From contig NZ_CP037954.1 of assembly GCF_004359195.1 (NCBI RefSeq), forward strand, positions 434,001 to 498,000: DNA of 64,000 bases, written 5' to 3'. Shown here one piece after another: positions 33,849 through 43,497 of this stretch; within the stretch, counting starts at the first letter, position 1; each line of letters starts with the position of its first letter. Under the pieces are notes generated by a model. The model did no database searches. It saw only the letters and a list, made by a program, of their open reading frames with translations, and was not told where the DNA came from. This DNA is from Chryseobacterium salivictor. Lineage in GTDB: Bacteria > Bacteroidota > Bacteroidia > Flavobacteriales > Weeksellaceae. The translations under genes were made by a program, and so were the position numbers.

Positions 33849-35045
33849 ATGAAAAAGAAGTTCACTTTAAAAAAAGCAATTTATATCCTCTTAGGATTAG
33901 TTTTCGCGGTGGCATTGATTTCGGGAATTAGCTATCTGATTTCGTCGAACACCAAAGAAAGCGAGGCATTCCTAACCAAGAAACCATTTGTTCAAAATAT
34001 GGACGACAAGGTAATGGCGACCGGAAAAATTGTACCGCGGGAAGAAATTGAAATCAAACCGAATATCTCTGGAATTATCGATAAAATCCTGGTGACGGAA
34101 GGTGACAAAGTAACCGCCGGACAGCTGGTTGCAACGATAAGAATCGTCCCGAGTATACAAAATGTGAACGCAGCGCAACAGGAAATTAATAATGCGAATC
34201 TGCAGATCAACAATGCTCAGGTGAATGTGTCGCAGCAACAAAAGCAGTTTGCCATGCAGGAAAGGCTGTATTCCCAAGGGGTGATTTCTAAACAGGAATA
34301 TATTTCGGCTCAGCAGCAGCTGCAGTCGACACAGCAGGTGTTGAAAAATGCGCAGCAGCAAAGACAGACTGCCCTGAAAAACCTGCAAATCGCAAAAACC
34401 GGAGCGACGCCGGAATTGGCAGGTCTGGCAACGACACAAATCAGATCTAAAGCCAACGGAACCGTATTGGAAGTTCCTGTAAAAGTCGGCAGCCAGGTCA
34501 TCGAAGCCAACTCCTTTAATGCCGGAAGTACGATTTGCTCGATTGCAGATTTGAATTCTCTCATTTTCCAGGGCACGATTGATGAAGCACAAGCCGGAAA
34601 ATTAAAAGAAGGTTTGGAGATGAACGTGGTAATTGGTGCTTTGCAAAACAAATCTTTCCCGGGACGCGTAACGATGATTGCACCGAAAGGAAAAGAGGAA
34701 AACGGAACGATTAAATTTCCCATTGAAGCCGATGTTTTTAATAAAACCAATGAATATATCCGCGCGGGATTTTCAGCAAACGGCGAAATTATACTGAGTT
34801 CGCAGAAAAACGCTTTGCTTTTGGATGAATCTTTAATTCAATATGATAAAGTGAACGGCAAAGACAATTCTTTTGTAGAAGTGAAACAGCCTGACGGAAA
34901 ATTTAAAAAAGTAAATGTAAAACTCGGCGCAAGCGATGGAATAAATGTTCAGATCTTATCCGGCATCAACAAAGATGCTGAAGTAAAAGTCTGGAATCCG
35001 TCTGATAAAGACAAAGAAGCTTTGAAGGAAAAGAAAGGTAAATAA
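33849..35045 (+). CDS. MacA/HlyD-type periplasmic adaptor protein
   Basis: The 398-residue protein has one N-terminal membrane anchor (about 12-33) and biotinyl-lipoyl-like halves (IDKILVTEGDKVTAGQLVA and TVLEVPVKVGSQVIEA). They flank a Gln-rich alpha-hairpin (about 95-180) of the kind that contacts TolC-like channels. Beta-barrel and membrane-proximal domains follow. With the ABC genes upstream it makes a MacAB-like tripartite pump. The outer-membrane channel is not in the window. Confidence 0.9.
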   Translation: MKKKFTLKKAIYILLGLVFAVALISGISYLISSNTKESEAFLTKKPFVQNMDDKVMATGKIVPREEIEIKPNISGIIDKILVTEGDKVTAGQLVATIRIVPSIQNVNAAQQEINNANLQINNAQVNVSQQQKQFAMQERLYSQGVISKQEYISAQQQLQSTQQVLKNAQQQRQTALKNLQIAKTGATPELAGLATTQIRSKANGTVLEVPVKVGSQVIEANSFNAGSTICSIADLNSLIFQGTIDEAQAGKLKEGLEMNVVIGALQNKSFPGRVTMIAPKGKEENGTIKFPIEADVFNKTNEYIRAGFSANGEIILSSQKNALLLDESLIQYDKVNGKDNSFVEVKQPDGKFKKVNVKLGASDGINVQILSGINKDAEVKVWNPSDKDKEALKEKKGK

Positions 35046-35378
35046 ACAACAATCTTAGTTCTATAACAGATAATCCCGGAAATTTCCGGGATTTTTTTTT
35101 ATTCTGGATTTGTCCGGAAAGTTGTTTTAATATTTTTAAATAAAAAAAAATAGGTAAGATTATTTAATGAATAAATAGGAACGATATTTTCCTGATAAAA
35201 ATTTTCATAACAATTTTTAATTATTCTTTCGATAAAAGACCTATAAAAAAAAGGGTGTTGTCTCTCTTCAACTTAGGTGGTTTCCCCCAATAGTTCGGCC
35301 CACATTATGTTCATCTTTGCTTTAAGAAAAACAGAACATTTTATTTGACCGCAAATGAAATGTAAATAAATTACAGTT
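35046..35378. other. 333-base gap
   Basis: Apart from the terminator at its left end, I see only AT-rich sequence and no repeat or gene. It should include the promoter of the small gene at 35379. Confidence 0.4.
35072..35101 (+). terminator. Rho-independent terminator after the MacAB-like genes
   Basis: AATCCCGGAA pairs with TTCCGGGATT around a 2-base loop (about 35072-35093), followed by a run of T. Confidence 0.85.
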
Positions 35379-35579
35379 ATGAAAACCTTTAATTACGATA
35401 TCGACGACTGCTTTAATGCTGCCTGTAATTCTTTGGGCAGAGAAATGGGAATTTCTTCAAAACCAAATTCGCATTTAAGATCAGATAAAAAATTCTTTGT
35501 AAAGAAAAAAAAGAAAATATCTTTATATGAAAAAGTAGAATTTGCTATATTACTAATTTTCGCAAAACTCTTTATTTAA
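35379..35579 (+). CDS. Small lysine-rich protein of unknown function
   Basis: This is a possible 66-residue protein. It has two cysteines near the N-terminus (DDCFNAACN), a run of lysines at the centre and a hydrophobic C-terminus (FAILLIFAKLFI). I recognise no family. It lies alone between a terminator and a convergent gene. The odds of a real gene are moderate because such a length can occur by chance in AT-rich DNA. Confidence 0.4.
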   Translation: MKTFNYDIDDCFNAACNSLGREMGISSKPNSHLRSDKKFFVKKKKKISLYEKVEFAILLIFAKLFI

Positions 35580-35637
35580 AACTATTTTTTTCCAAATTAT
35601 CGATTTATAGTCCCTGTTTTTTTTACAAAATAAGGGA

Positions 35638-36243
35638 CTATATTTTTGATTTGGCTTTTCTGAGCAATAATCCCAGGTTTAAGAATAAAAGAAGCAATCC
35701 TAAAGTCATCCAGATCGCTGTTTTGATATTGTCGAATTTGAGTTGTTCTATATGCGTTTTTGCAATTTCTGCCAACTTAGAACTCTGAACAATATAATTT
35801 TGAACCTCAATAATCTGATCTTCATTTTTATTTGGCACTGAATGCTGGGAGAAATAAACCATATTTTTCTTTCCCATATAGGCGGCAATCCAATACTGAT
35901 CGGAGGAATCCATTTTCAAATAATCGATTCTATAATAATTGTTTCTGATATTTCCGACGTGTCTGGTTTCGTACCGCAAATCGGGATCAGCATGGTTGTT
36001 TACTTTGATAATATAAAAGTCCAGAGGGAAAGGCAATTTGTTGACCACCTGAACGGTCATAGAATCCTTTACAAAGTGATCTACACTTTTCTGAATGAAA
36101 TAATAAGAGAAAACAATGATGGCAATCCCGACAACTGTCATTCGAAAAGCCTTCGCCCAAATACTGAACCTGCCGGTTTTAATCACCGAAAAAAACAAGC
36201 CAAAGGAAAGCAATACTGCAAGCAGAAAAAACAAATAAAACAT
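35638..36243 (-). CDS. Membrane protein of unknown function with three helices
   Basis: The 201-residue protein has helices at about 1-20 and 33-51, a central soluble domain (about 55-170) and a final helix at about 175-192 with a basic tail. I recognise no family. It is the last gene of a probable unit with the HD hydrolase, lipoprotein and ABC exporter upstream (57-base gap to the HD gene). Confidence 0.65.
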   Translation of the reverse strand: MFYLFFLLAVLLSFGLFFSVIKTGRFSIWAKAFRMTVVGIAIIVFSYYFIQKSVDHFVKDSMTVQVVNKLPFPLDFYIIKVNNHADPDLRYETRHVGNIRNNYYRIDYLKMDSSDQYWIAAYMGKKNMVYFSQHSVPNKNEDQIIEVQNYIVQSSKLAEIAKTHIEQLKFDNIKTAIWMTLGLLLLFLNLGLLLRKAKSKI

Positions 36244-36300
36244 GGCGTAAAGATAAATAAAATTAACAAGTACCCGTCGAAAATTTAAAAGTGCAGCATC

Positions 36301-36948
36301 TTAGTCTACATTCCATTCCCGGTAGAACTGTTCCAGGAAATTCAGCATAAAATCATGTCGTTCTTCCGCTATTTTTTTTCCGGTGCCGGTATTCATCAAA
36401 TCTTTTAACAGCAACAATTTCTCATAAAAATGATTGATGGTGGTTCCGTTCGATTTTTTATAATCTTCTTTCGTCATATCCAGTTTTGGATGGATATCCG
36501 GATGATACATTATATTATTTTTAAAGCCACCATAATTAAAAGTCCTTGCAATTCCAATAGCGCCAATGGCATCAATGCGGTCGGCATCCTGAACAATTTG
36601 CAATTCGACGGGCAAAATATCCGGCATCTCTTCTCTGTTTTTAAAGGAAATATTTTTAATAATGAATAAAACCGGTTCGATTATTTCAGCCGAAACATTT
36701 TGACCTTCCAGAAATTCGCGGGATATTTTCAGCGCCAAAGTTTCATCCCCGTCGTGAAATTTCGGATCTGCAATATCATGAAGCAAAGCAGAAAGTTCAA
36801 CAACTTCCAGATTACAGGTTTCTGCAGCAGCAATTTTTTGCGATAATTTCCAAACTCTTTCGATATGAAACCAATCGTGACCTGCTTCGGCACCTTCTAA
36901 TTTTTCTTTAACAAAAGCAACCGTATTCTGAATTAAATTTTGGGACAT
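36301..36948 (-). CDS. HD-domain phosphohydrolase
   Basis: The 215-residue protein has the HD-domain metal motif: His28 in HDWFHIERV, His57 and Asp58 in LLHDIAD, and a later Asp in DADRIDAIGAIGIAR. It resembles YedJ-like hydrolases of unknown substrate, often thought to act on nucleotides. It follows the lipoprotein gene by 16 bases. Confidence 0.88.
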   Translation of the reverse strand: MSQNLIQNTVAFVKEKLEGAEAGHDWFHIERVWKLSQKIAAAETCNLEVVELSALLHDIADPKFHDGDETLALKISREFLEGQNVSAEIIEPVLFIIKNISFKNREEMPDILPVELQIVQDADRIDAIGAIGIARTFNYGGFKNNIMYHPDIHPKLDMTKEDYKKSNGTTINHFYEKLLLLKDLMNTGTGKKIAEERHDFMLNFLEQFYREWNVD

Positions 36949-36964
36949 TCTTCTTTTTTTAAAA

Positions 36965-37537
36965 TTATTGGGAAACTTCTACAAACTGAAAAACCTGTTT
37001 ACTTTTAGGATTATAAATAAGCGTGCTGCTGTTCGGGAATCTTTTCAGTTTGTAATATTCAATGCTTTTATCATTTTTCAGATCTTCTAAAAAAGTCATA
37101 TCGATGGTATTTGCGGGTAGAAATTTCTCTACAAAACTCAGTTTATCAATGAAACTTTTACCATCAATTTTTTTGACCACTTGATCAGATTTCTCTTCGC
37201 TTGAAGTTTCCTGTTGCTCCAAAAAAGGAATCAACAGTTCTTTATCAGCTTTATACTTAAAAAAATAAGCGGGCGATCCGTTCGGAAAACTGAATTTCTT
37301 TCCTTTAAAATCCGAAATCATGGCGCGATCTCCCTGAGGAAATACTTCCTGAAACTGGGCATTCTCCGCACCGGTCATCGAATTTATAGAATTACTGACG
37401 GTTTCATGAACTGCATTTTGTGCTTTTTGTTTAACACTTTCTGTTGTTTTATTAATGGTTTCAGTGATTGTTTCTTCGATTTTCGAGCAGGAAGTCCATG
37501 CGAATAATGGAAGAATGATGACAATATATTTTTTCAT
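36965..37537 (-). CDS. Lipoprotein of unknown function
   Basis: The 190-residue protein has a lipoprotein signal with lipobox TSC (Cys17). A Thr/Glu-rich helical stretch (about 20-55) follows, then a soluble domain with no recognised motif. It sits 15 bases after the ABC exporter stop and 16 before the HD gene, so it is almost certainly cotranscribed with both. Confidence 0.7.
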   Translation of the reverse strand: MKKYIVIILPLFAWTSCSKIEETITETINKTTESVKQKAQNAVHETVSNSINSMTGAENAQFQEVFPQGDRAMISDFKGKKFSFPNGSPAYFFKYKADKELLIPFLEQQETSSEEKSDQVVKKIDGKSFIDKLSFVEKFLPANTIDMTFLEDLKNDKSIEYYKLKRFPNSSTLIYNPKSKQVFQFVEVSQ

Positions 37538-37552
37538 TTTTAAATTTTAAAA

Positions 37553-39361
37553 TTAATTTTCTTTAAAGGAACTGATGAGTTTATCAAGGTTAAGACTCCG
37601 TGCAGAAGCATCAAAAATTTCCCTATAGGAGCCGTGAAGACTGATGAGTTCGTCGTGCGTTCCACTTTCTACAACCTGTCCTTTTTTCATGACATAAATA
37701 CAGTCCGAATCTAAAATCTGCGATAAAGAATGTGAAATAATAACGACGGTTCTGCCTTCTTTAATGGCATCCAGCGAATTTTTTATCTGTTCCGTAGCGA
37801 CCGCATCCAGACTTGCAGTTGGCTCGTCGAGAAAAATGATCGGCGGATCTTTCAGAAACAGTCTGGCAATGGCAATACGCTGCTGCTGCCCACCCGACAG
37901 CTGTGTTGCATCGTGATTATACTGTTGCGGTAAATCGACGATCTGATCGTGGAGATACGCTTTTTTGGCAGCAGTTTCTATTTCTTCAAAAGTGGCGTTC
38001 ATATTTCCGTACCGAATATTGTCTTCAATACTTCCCTGAAAAATATGGTTCTTCTGCAAAACCAAACCGATATCGTTTCGTAATGAAGTATTATTGAAAT
38101 CATTTAAATCCACCTCATCCAAAAAAATATGTCCCGAATCCGGAAAATAAAATTTGCACAAAAGATTTATGACCGTTGATTTCCCGGCACCACTCAAACC
38201 GACCAGCGCCGTAGTTTTTCCATTTTCTATGGTCATAGAAACATTATGCAGAGCTTTCGTTCCGTTAGGATAAGTGAAATCGACATTCTGTAACTGAAAT
38301 TTTCCTTTGATATTTTCTTCAATGAAAGTTCCGTTCGGTTCGGTTTCGTCTTCTGCATTCAAAATATCGAAATATCCTTCCGCATAAATCATCGCATCAT
38401 TCATATCATCATAAATCCGGTGAAGCTGCCGAATGGGCGCAGAAACATTATTAAATAAAAGAATATGCAGCATAATCGCCCCGATGGTCATCTGCTGATC
38501 GAGTACCAGATAAACAGTCAGCAGAATAATTAAAACGACCCCGATCTGCTCGATAAAAGTTTTTAAACCGTCATAAATAAAATTGGTTCTTCGGGTAAAC
38601 ATCTGGCTGTCCATCAACTGCATCTGCAAATCGTACTGTTTTTTTCCTTCAAACTTTTCACGAACGAAACTCTTGATCACCATAATCGAATTGATCAGAT
38701 TTAAAAGTCCGGAAGTTTTTTGCTCCCGCTGATTGCGCAACTGCCGGCGGACACCTGATAATTTTTTTGCCTGTAAAGAACTTATCACAAAATAAACAGG
38801 AACCACAATCGTAGAAACTAAACCTACATATACATTTTGCATATACATAATCACCAACGCAATCAGCGCATTGGAGAACATGGGCAAAATATCGATAAAG
38901 AAATTCTGAACCAATTTGGTTAAACTTTCAATTCCACGATCAATTCTTTGTTGAAGTTTTCCGGATTCGTGGTTTTCATCATTATAAAAGGCAACGCTGT
39001 AAGTCAATATTTTGTCAATGGCTGTTTGGGCAAGAACCGAACTTGTGTTAATTCTGATTTTTTCCCCGTAGAATTTCTGGCCAAACTGAATGAAAATATT
39101 CATGATTTCTTTCCCAAGTAAAATGGCGGATATGATAACCAAAACATGAATTCCTTCGTCCATCGGATTTGGAAGCAGCGAAAGTTTGGTGACTTCGTCA
39201 ACGGTATATTTTAAAACCAAAGGATTCACCTGCGCCATCAGGGCACCGATAAATGTCAGAAATAAAGTGCCGTACATCATCAGCCGGTAAGGTTTGATGA
39301 AAGGAACCAACTGCTGATAAATATTATAAAGCGTAATCGTTCTGTTGAATGGTTTGGGCAT
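37553..39361 (-). CDS. Type I ABC exporter, MsbA-like fused permease and ATPase
   Basis: The 602-residue half-transporter has six helices (about 25-320) followed by an ATPase domain with Walker A GLSGAGKST at 388-396, LSGGQ at 488-492 and Walker B FLDEPT with Asp512 and Glu513. It should work as a homodimer exporting a lipid, peptide or drug. The substrate is not evident. The gene after it encodes a lipoprotein. LptB lies upstream on the same strand, about 100 bases away. Confidence 0.9.
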   Translation of the reverse strand: MPKPFNRTITLYNIYQQLVPFIKPYRLMMYGTLFLTFIGALMAQVNPLVLKYTVDEVTKLSLLPNPMDEGIHVLVIISAILLGKEIMNIFIQFGQKFYGEKIRINTSSVLAQTAIDKILTYSVAFYNDENHESGKLQQRIDRGIESLTKLVQNFFIDILPMFSNALIALVIMYMQNVYVGLVSTIVVPVYFVISSLQAKKLSGVRRQLRNQREQKTSGLLNLINSIMVIKSFVREKFEGKKQYDLQMQLMDSQMFTRRTNFIYDGLKTFIEQIGVVLIILLTVYLVLDQQMTIGAIMLHILLFNNVSAPIRQLHRIYDDMNDAMIYAEGYFDILNAEDETEPNGTFIEENIKGKFQLQNVDFTYPNGTKALHNVSMTIENGKTTALVGLSGAGKSTVINLLCKFYFPDSGHIFLDEVDLNDFNNTSLRNDIGLVLQKNHIFQGSIEDNIRYGNMNATFEEIETAAKKAYLHDQIVDLPQQYNHDATQLSGGQQQRIAIARLFLKDPPIIFLDEPTASLDAVATEQIKNSLDAIKEGRTVVIISHSLSQILDSDCIYVMKKGQVVESGTHDELISLHGSYREIFDASARSLNLDKLISSFKEN

Positions 39362-39459
39362 CGTTTAAAATAGAAAAAATTGGAAATATTCTAACTTACA
39401 AAAAACCGACCACGATCAATTGATAAAAATGAAAGCGATAAAAAAGAAAAAACAATCCT

Positions 39460-40518
39460 TTACAATTCAAAAGTGAAACTGGTCAAATAATGCAATTCGG
39501 GTTTGCTGACCAGTTTTGAATTTGATTCTGCTTCTTCCAAAGAATAATTGCTGTTGATTTCTTTCTTTTGAAAAAGAAAAGAATTATTAGAATTTTTGTC
39601 TACCACTTCATTAAAGATATGTTCAATTTCAGAATTCGCTAACGATGCAAAACTGATGTCTTCAAAACCGTACATCAACCGCAGATTATCGGTATTCTGA
39701 AAATTTTCATCTACAAAATGTTGAAACTGATTTTTTGAATCAAAATTTCCGGCCCAGATATTATAGACAAAAGATTTTTTCTTCGGTTTATTTAAAATAT
39801 CCTGATAGACGAAGTTTTCGCCAAGATAAGCATCCCGAACCTGTGGATCATTGGCCAAATCATGCGGAAGTCCTTCTTTCAAAATTCTTCCTTCAAACAT
39901 AATATAGGTTTTATGCGTAATCGCTAAAGTCTGCTGTACGTTGTGATCTGTAATTAAAATGCCGATATTTTTATCCACCAAACTTCTCACAATTTTCTGG
40001 ATATCTTCCACGGCAATCGGGTCTACGCCCGCAAAAGGTTCATCGAGTAAAATAAAATTCGGGTTGGTCGCCAGACAACGGGCGATTTCCGTTCTTCTTC
40101 TTTCACCACCGGATAAAAGATCACCACGGTTTTTGCGAACATGCTGCAAAGAAAACTCTTCGATGAGTTCGTCGCATTTGATTTGTTGCTCCCGCTTTGA
40201 AAGTTTGGTCAACTGCAGAACGCCCAAGATATTATCTTCTACCGAAAGTTTTCTAAAAATCGATGCTTCCTGCGCCAGATAACCAATTCCTTTTTGAGCC
40301 CTGCGGTACATTGCATCGCTGGTAATTTCTTTATTGTCCAGGAAAATTTTACCAGAAGTTGGTTTTACCAAACCCACGATCATATAAAAACTGGTGGTTT
40401 TCCCGGCTCCGTTGGGACCGAGAAGCCCTACGATTTCACCTTGCCGGACTTCGACAGAAACCCCTTTTACCACTTTTTTCGGGCCGTATTCTTTAATTAA
40501 ATTTTCTCCGCGTAGAAT
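39460..40518 (-). CDS. lptB: LptB: LPS export ATPase with a C-terminal extension
   Basis: The start is taken at 40518 (MILRGEN, 352 residues) because that matches normal LptB. Residues 1-243 are a complete LptB: GPNGAGKT at 35-42, LSGGERRR at 136-143, LLDEPF with Asp160 and Glu161, and the LptB-specific VQQTLAITH. It powers LPS extraction from the inner membrane with LptFG. Usual LptB ends near residue 240. Here about 110 residues follow, starting FVYNIWAGNFDS, with a look of the Imm22 immunity family. The extension is an oddity discussed in the findings. Confidence 0.9.
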   Translation of the reverse strand: MLRGENLIKEYGPKKVVKGVSVEVRQGEIVGLLGPNGAGKTTSFYMIVGLVKPTSGKIFLDNKEITSDAMYRRAQKGIGYLAQEASIFRKLSVEDNILGVLQLTKLSKREQQIKCDELIEEFSLQHVRKNRGDLLSGGERRRTEIARCLATNPNFILLDEPFAGVDPIAVEDIQKIVRSLVDKNIGILITDHNVQQTLAITHKTYIMFEGRILKEGLPHDLANDPQVRDAYLGENFVYQDILNKPKKKSFVYNIWAGNFDSKNQFQHFVDENFQNTDNLRLMYGFEDISFASLANSEIEHIFNEVVDKNSNNSFLFQKKEINSNYSLEEAESNSKLVSKPELHYLTSFTFEL

Positions 40519-40659
40519 CATGGAGCAAATATAATAAATTAGATGCAAGATTGGGTGAAAACCTCAGCCGCTGAAACCGATAATTGAATGTTTGTCTCTG
40601 AATTTCTTTAATTTTCAATTTAAAAAAATTATCTTCGCTTTTTAGAAAAATCATCAGAT

Positions 40660-41154
40660 TTGAGTGCCAAAGAAAAGGAATTTGCGAAACTAATTAAGGA
40701 TAATCAAGGTTTGATTATCAAGGTTTCCCGGCTTTACACTAATACTTTGGAAGATGAGCAGGATCTTTTTCAGGAAATCGTGTTACAACTATGGCGTTCT
40801 TACGACTCATTCAAAGGACAGTCGAAAATCTCTACCTGGATGTACCGCGTGGCTCTGAATACCGCCATCACGCTTTTCAGAAAAAAAACAAAGTCCCCGC
40901 AAACCGATGAACTGATGGATTATCACCACAGCGATTTTGTGGAAATTGACGATGAAAAACAACAGCACATTTCGACCCTTTATAAAGTCATCAAAATGCT
41001 GCCAACGGTAGAACGGGCAATCGTAACCATGTATCTGGATGATTTGCCCTACCGCGACATTGCAGGAAACTTAGGGATTACAGAAGTGAATGCAAGGGTA
41101 AAGATGAATCGGTTGAAAAAAACTTTAAAACAACTAATGGAAAAACATGCCTGA
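40660..41154 (+). CDS. ECF-type RNA polymerase sigma factor
   Basis: The 164-residue protein, starting at TTG, has sigma region 2 (about 20-85, with DLFQEIVLQLWRSYDSF and KISTWMYRVALNTAI) and region 4 (about 110-160, with YLDDLPYRDIAGNLGITEVNARVKMNR). Its stop overlaps the next gene by 8 bases. That neighbour is a membrane protein and probably its anti-sigma factor. Confidence 0.9.
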   Translation: MSAKEKEFAKLIKDNQGLIIKVSRLYTNTLEDEQDLFQEIVLQLWRSYDSFKGQSKISTWMYRVALNTAITLFRKKTKSPQTDELMDYHHSDFVEIDDEKQQHISTLYKVIKMLPTVERAIVTMYLDDLPYRDIAGNLGITEVNARVKMNRLKKTLKQLMEKHA

Positions 41155-41818
41155 ATTTGATTTAGATAATTTCAAAAAAACATGGCAACAGGAACCTGTC
41201 CGGCCAAAATATGACAGCAAAGATATAGAATCGATGCTGAATAAATCGTCCCGTAATTATGTGAAATATATCCTCTGGATCAGTTTAGCTGAATTTATCA
41301 TTATTCTTTTGGCCAACATGTACTATTCTTTTTTGGGAGACGACACCTCGGATTTAATGAGCGTTTTGGGCAAATTAGGAATCGATCATTCTGAGGGTTT
41401 TGAAACAACAATATCGCATCTTTATTTTGTTTTAAAAATGGTCAGTTTAGCTCTCACAGGAATTTTCGTGTATTTATTCTATCAAAATTACCGAAAAATA
41501 AAAATCGAATCGAATCTTAAAAAACTGATTCTCCAGATTATTAAATTCAAAAAAACGGTTCAACTGTTTATCGTTGCCAATATCGGCTTGGTAATCTTAT
41601 TTACGCTAATTTTAGGAGTATTCACGATAACTGTTTTGGTTGAACAAAATGTTGAATTAACAAATCCTACATTAACTGGTTTTATCACAGGATTAATCCT
41701 AACCATGGGAATCAGCGTTGTTTTAATCTGGATCTATTACCGCATCGTTTACGGATTCATCCTCCGAAGACTAGGGAAAAACCTGAAGCAGCTGCAAAAC
41801 ATAGAAGAGGAGAATTAA
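41147..41818 (+). CDS. Membrane protein, putative anti-sigma factor
   Basis: The 223-residue protein has a soluble N-terminal segment (about 1-35) and four predicted helices (near 38-58, 88-108, 137-160 and 175-200). The position, overlapping a sigma gene, and the short cytosolic N-terminus suggest it binds and restrains the sigma factor. No zinc-binding anti-sigma motif is visible, so this is inferred from context. Confidence 0.65.
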   Translation: MPEFDLDNFKKTWQQEPVRPKYDSKDIESMLNKSSRNYVKYILWISLAEFIIILLANMYYSFLGDDTSDLMSVLGKLGIDHSEGFETTISHLYFVLKMVSLALTGIFVYLFYQNYRKIKIESNLKKLILQIIKFKKTVQLFIVANIGLVILFTLILGVFTITVLVEQNVELTNPTLTGFITGLILTMGISVVLIWIYYRIVYGFILRRLGKNLKQLQNIEEEN

Positions 41819-41838
41819 TAAAAATCTCCTCTTCTTTT
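41804..41838 (+). terminator. Rho-independent terminator, overlapping the gene end
   Basis: GAAGAGGAGA pairs with TCTCCTCTTC (41804-41813 and 41825-41834), followed by TTTT. The stem includes the stop codon of the preceding gene. Confidence 0.7.
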
Positions 41839-41859
41839 CCTGTTCTTTATTGTGAAATT

Positions 41860-43338
41860 TTACAGTTCTTTTCTCAACCGCGCTACCGGAATATTCAGCT
41901 GCTCACGGTATTTTGCAATCGTACGTCTGGCGATATTATATCCTTTTTCTTTCAAAAGGCCAACCAGTGCATCATCTGTATGAGGTTTTCTTTTGTTCTC
42001 ATTTTCGATCACTTCCATCAGATGGGTTTTGATTTCTTTGGTAGAAACTTCTTCACCGTCATCATTCGTCAACGAATCTGAAAAGAGACTTTTTAAATAA
42101 ACGATTCCATTCGGTGTATCGGCGTATTTGCTTTTTACCACACGGGAAATTGTAGAAATATCGAAACCTGTAATATCTGCCACATCTTTCAGAATCATCG
42201 GTTTCAGTGACTTATCATCCGCAGTAATGAAATATTCTTTCTGTAACTGAACGATGGCAGAAATCGTTTGCAGTAAAGTATTCTGGCGCTGATTAATCGC
42301 ATCAATATACCATTTCGCGGCATCTAATTTCTGTTTAATAAAAAGCGCTGCCTGCTTATGTTCCGCCGATTTTTTATCGTGGGAATAGGTGGTTAAAATA
42401 TCTTTGTACTCATCTGAAACCCTCAAAGACGGAGCGTTTTTACTGTTCAAAGAAGGAATAACGTCCACGCCTCGCGGTCCGTTATCTTTAACGGTAATTA
42501 AAAAATCCGGAATAATTTCATTATTAATGGTAATGGTCTGCGTATCATAGTTCCCGCCCACTTTCGGAGACAATTTTGAAATCACTTCCAAAGCAGCTTT
42601 TAGATCGTCTTCTTCAATATCGTATTTCTGGATAATCTTATTGTAATGCTTATTGGTTAATGCATCAAACTGATTTCTCAGGATATTCCCCGCTAAAATT
42701 ACAGCTTTATCTGCACTTACTTTTTTCTCAATCTGCAGGAGAAGGCATTCCTGTAAACCTCTGGCTCCCACTCCCGGTGGATCTAATTTCTGAACGTAAT
42801 TTTCTAAAATTTCAGTTACTCTTTCTGTAGTTGTAATCAAACCTTGTGAAAAGGCCAAATCATCTACCAACTGCTTTACTTCTCTACGAAGATAGCCGTC
42901 GTTATCGAGGTTTCCGATGATATATTCTGCAATTTTCAAATCATCACCATCTACATTTGCCAAACGGATTTGCTCTAAAAGGTAATCGTACAAAGATTCA
43001 CCTTCCGTTAAAAGGGATTGATTATCAAACTCTTCATCGTCAGCAGAATAATTATTAGCGGATGATTTGTAGGCCGGTTCGTCATCGAAAATATAGTCAT
43101 TCACATCGAAATCGGTGTCGATACTTTCATTGCCTTCATCTTCAAATTTCTCATCGAGCGAAGCATAGTCCTCTTCTTTATTTTCTTCCTGCACCTTTTC
43201 CAAAGCAGGATTCTCTTCGAGCTCGCGCTCTAATTCTTCTTCAAATTCCAGCGTGTGAAGTTGAATCAACTTCATCAACTGAATTTGTTGCGGGGCCAAT
43301 TTCTGGCCGAGTCTCATTTGAAGATTTTGTTTCAACAT
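41860..43338 (-). CDS. rpoN: RpoN: RNA polymerase sigma-54 factor
   Basis: The 492-residue protein has a Gln-rich region I (LRLGQKLAPQQIQLMKLI-type start), an acidic linker (about 55-115), a core-binding region and the C-terminal RpoN box (ARRTIAKYR). It directs RNA polymerase to -24/-12 promoters and needs an AAA+ activator, none of which is in the window. Confidence 0.95.
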   Translation of the reverse strand: MLKQNLQMRLGQKLAPQQIQLMKLIQLHTLEFEEELERELEENPALEKVQEENKEEDYASLDEKFEDEGNESIDTDFDVNDYIFDDEPAYKSSANNYSADDEEFDNQSLLTEGESLYDYLLEQIRLANVDGDDLKIAEYIIGNLDNDGYLRREVKQLVDDLAFSQGLITTTERVTEILENYVQKLDPPGVGARGLQECLLLQIEKKVSADKAVILAGNILRNQFDALTNKHYNKIIQKYDIEEDDLKAALEVISKLSPKVGGNYDTQTITINNEIIPDFLITVKDNGPRGVDVIPSLNSKNAPSLRVSDEYKDILTTYSHDKKSAEHKQAALFIKQKLDAAKWYIDAINQRQNTLLQTISAIVQLQKEYFITADDKSLKPMILKDVADITGFDISTISRVVKSKYADTPNGIVYLKSLFSDSLTNDDGEEVSTKEIKTHLMEVIENENKRKPHTDDALVGLLKEKGYNIARRTIAKYREQLNIPVARLRKEL

Positions 43339-43497
43339 ATTTTTGTGCTTTTATTTATCTGTTTTTCTTTTTATGATATGCTTAAATTTCATCTTGAGTC
43401 TCGTGTTAATGCTTCATCGAATTCCTCAATATCACTATTGGCGAATTTTTAAAAGCATAATAACATCTATTTTAAAGATAAAATTAAAAAAATTTCC

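Noticed and set aside
33972-34592. 206-residue frame antisense to the MacA-like adaptor
   Set aside because: It mirrors the adaptor codons and is rich in Arg, Leu and Phe as expected of an antisense shadow.
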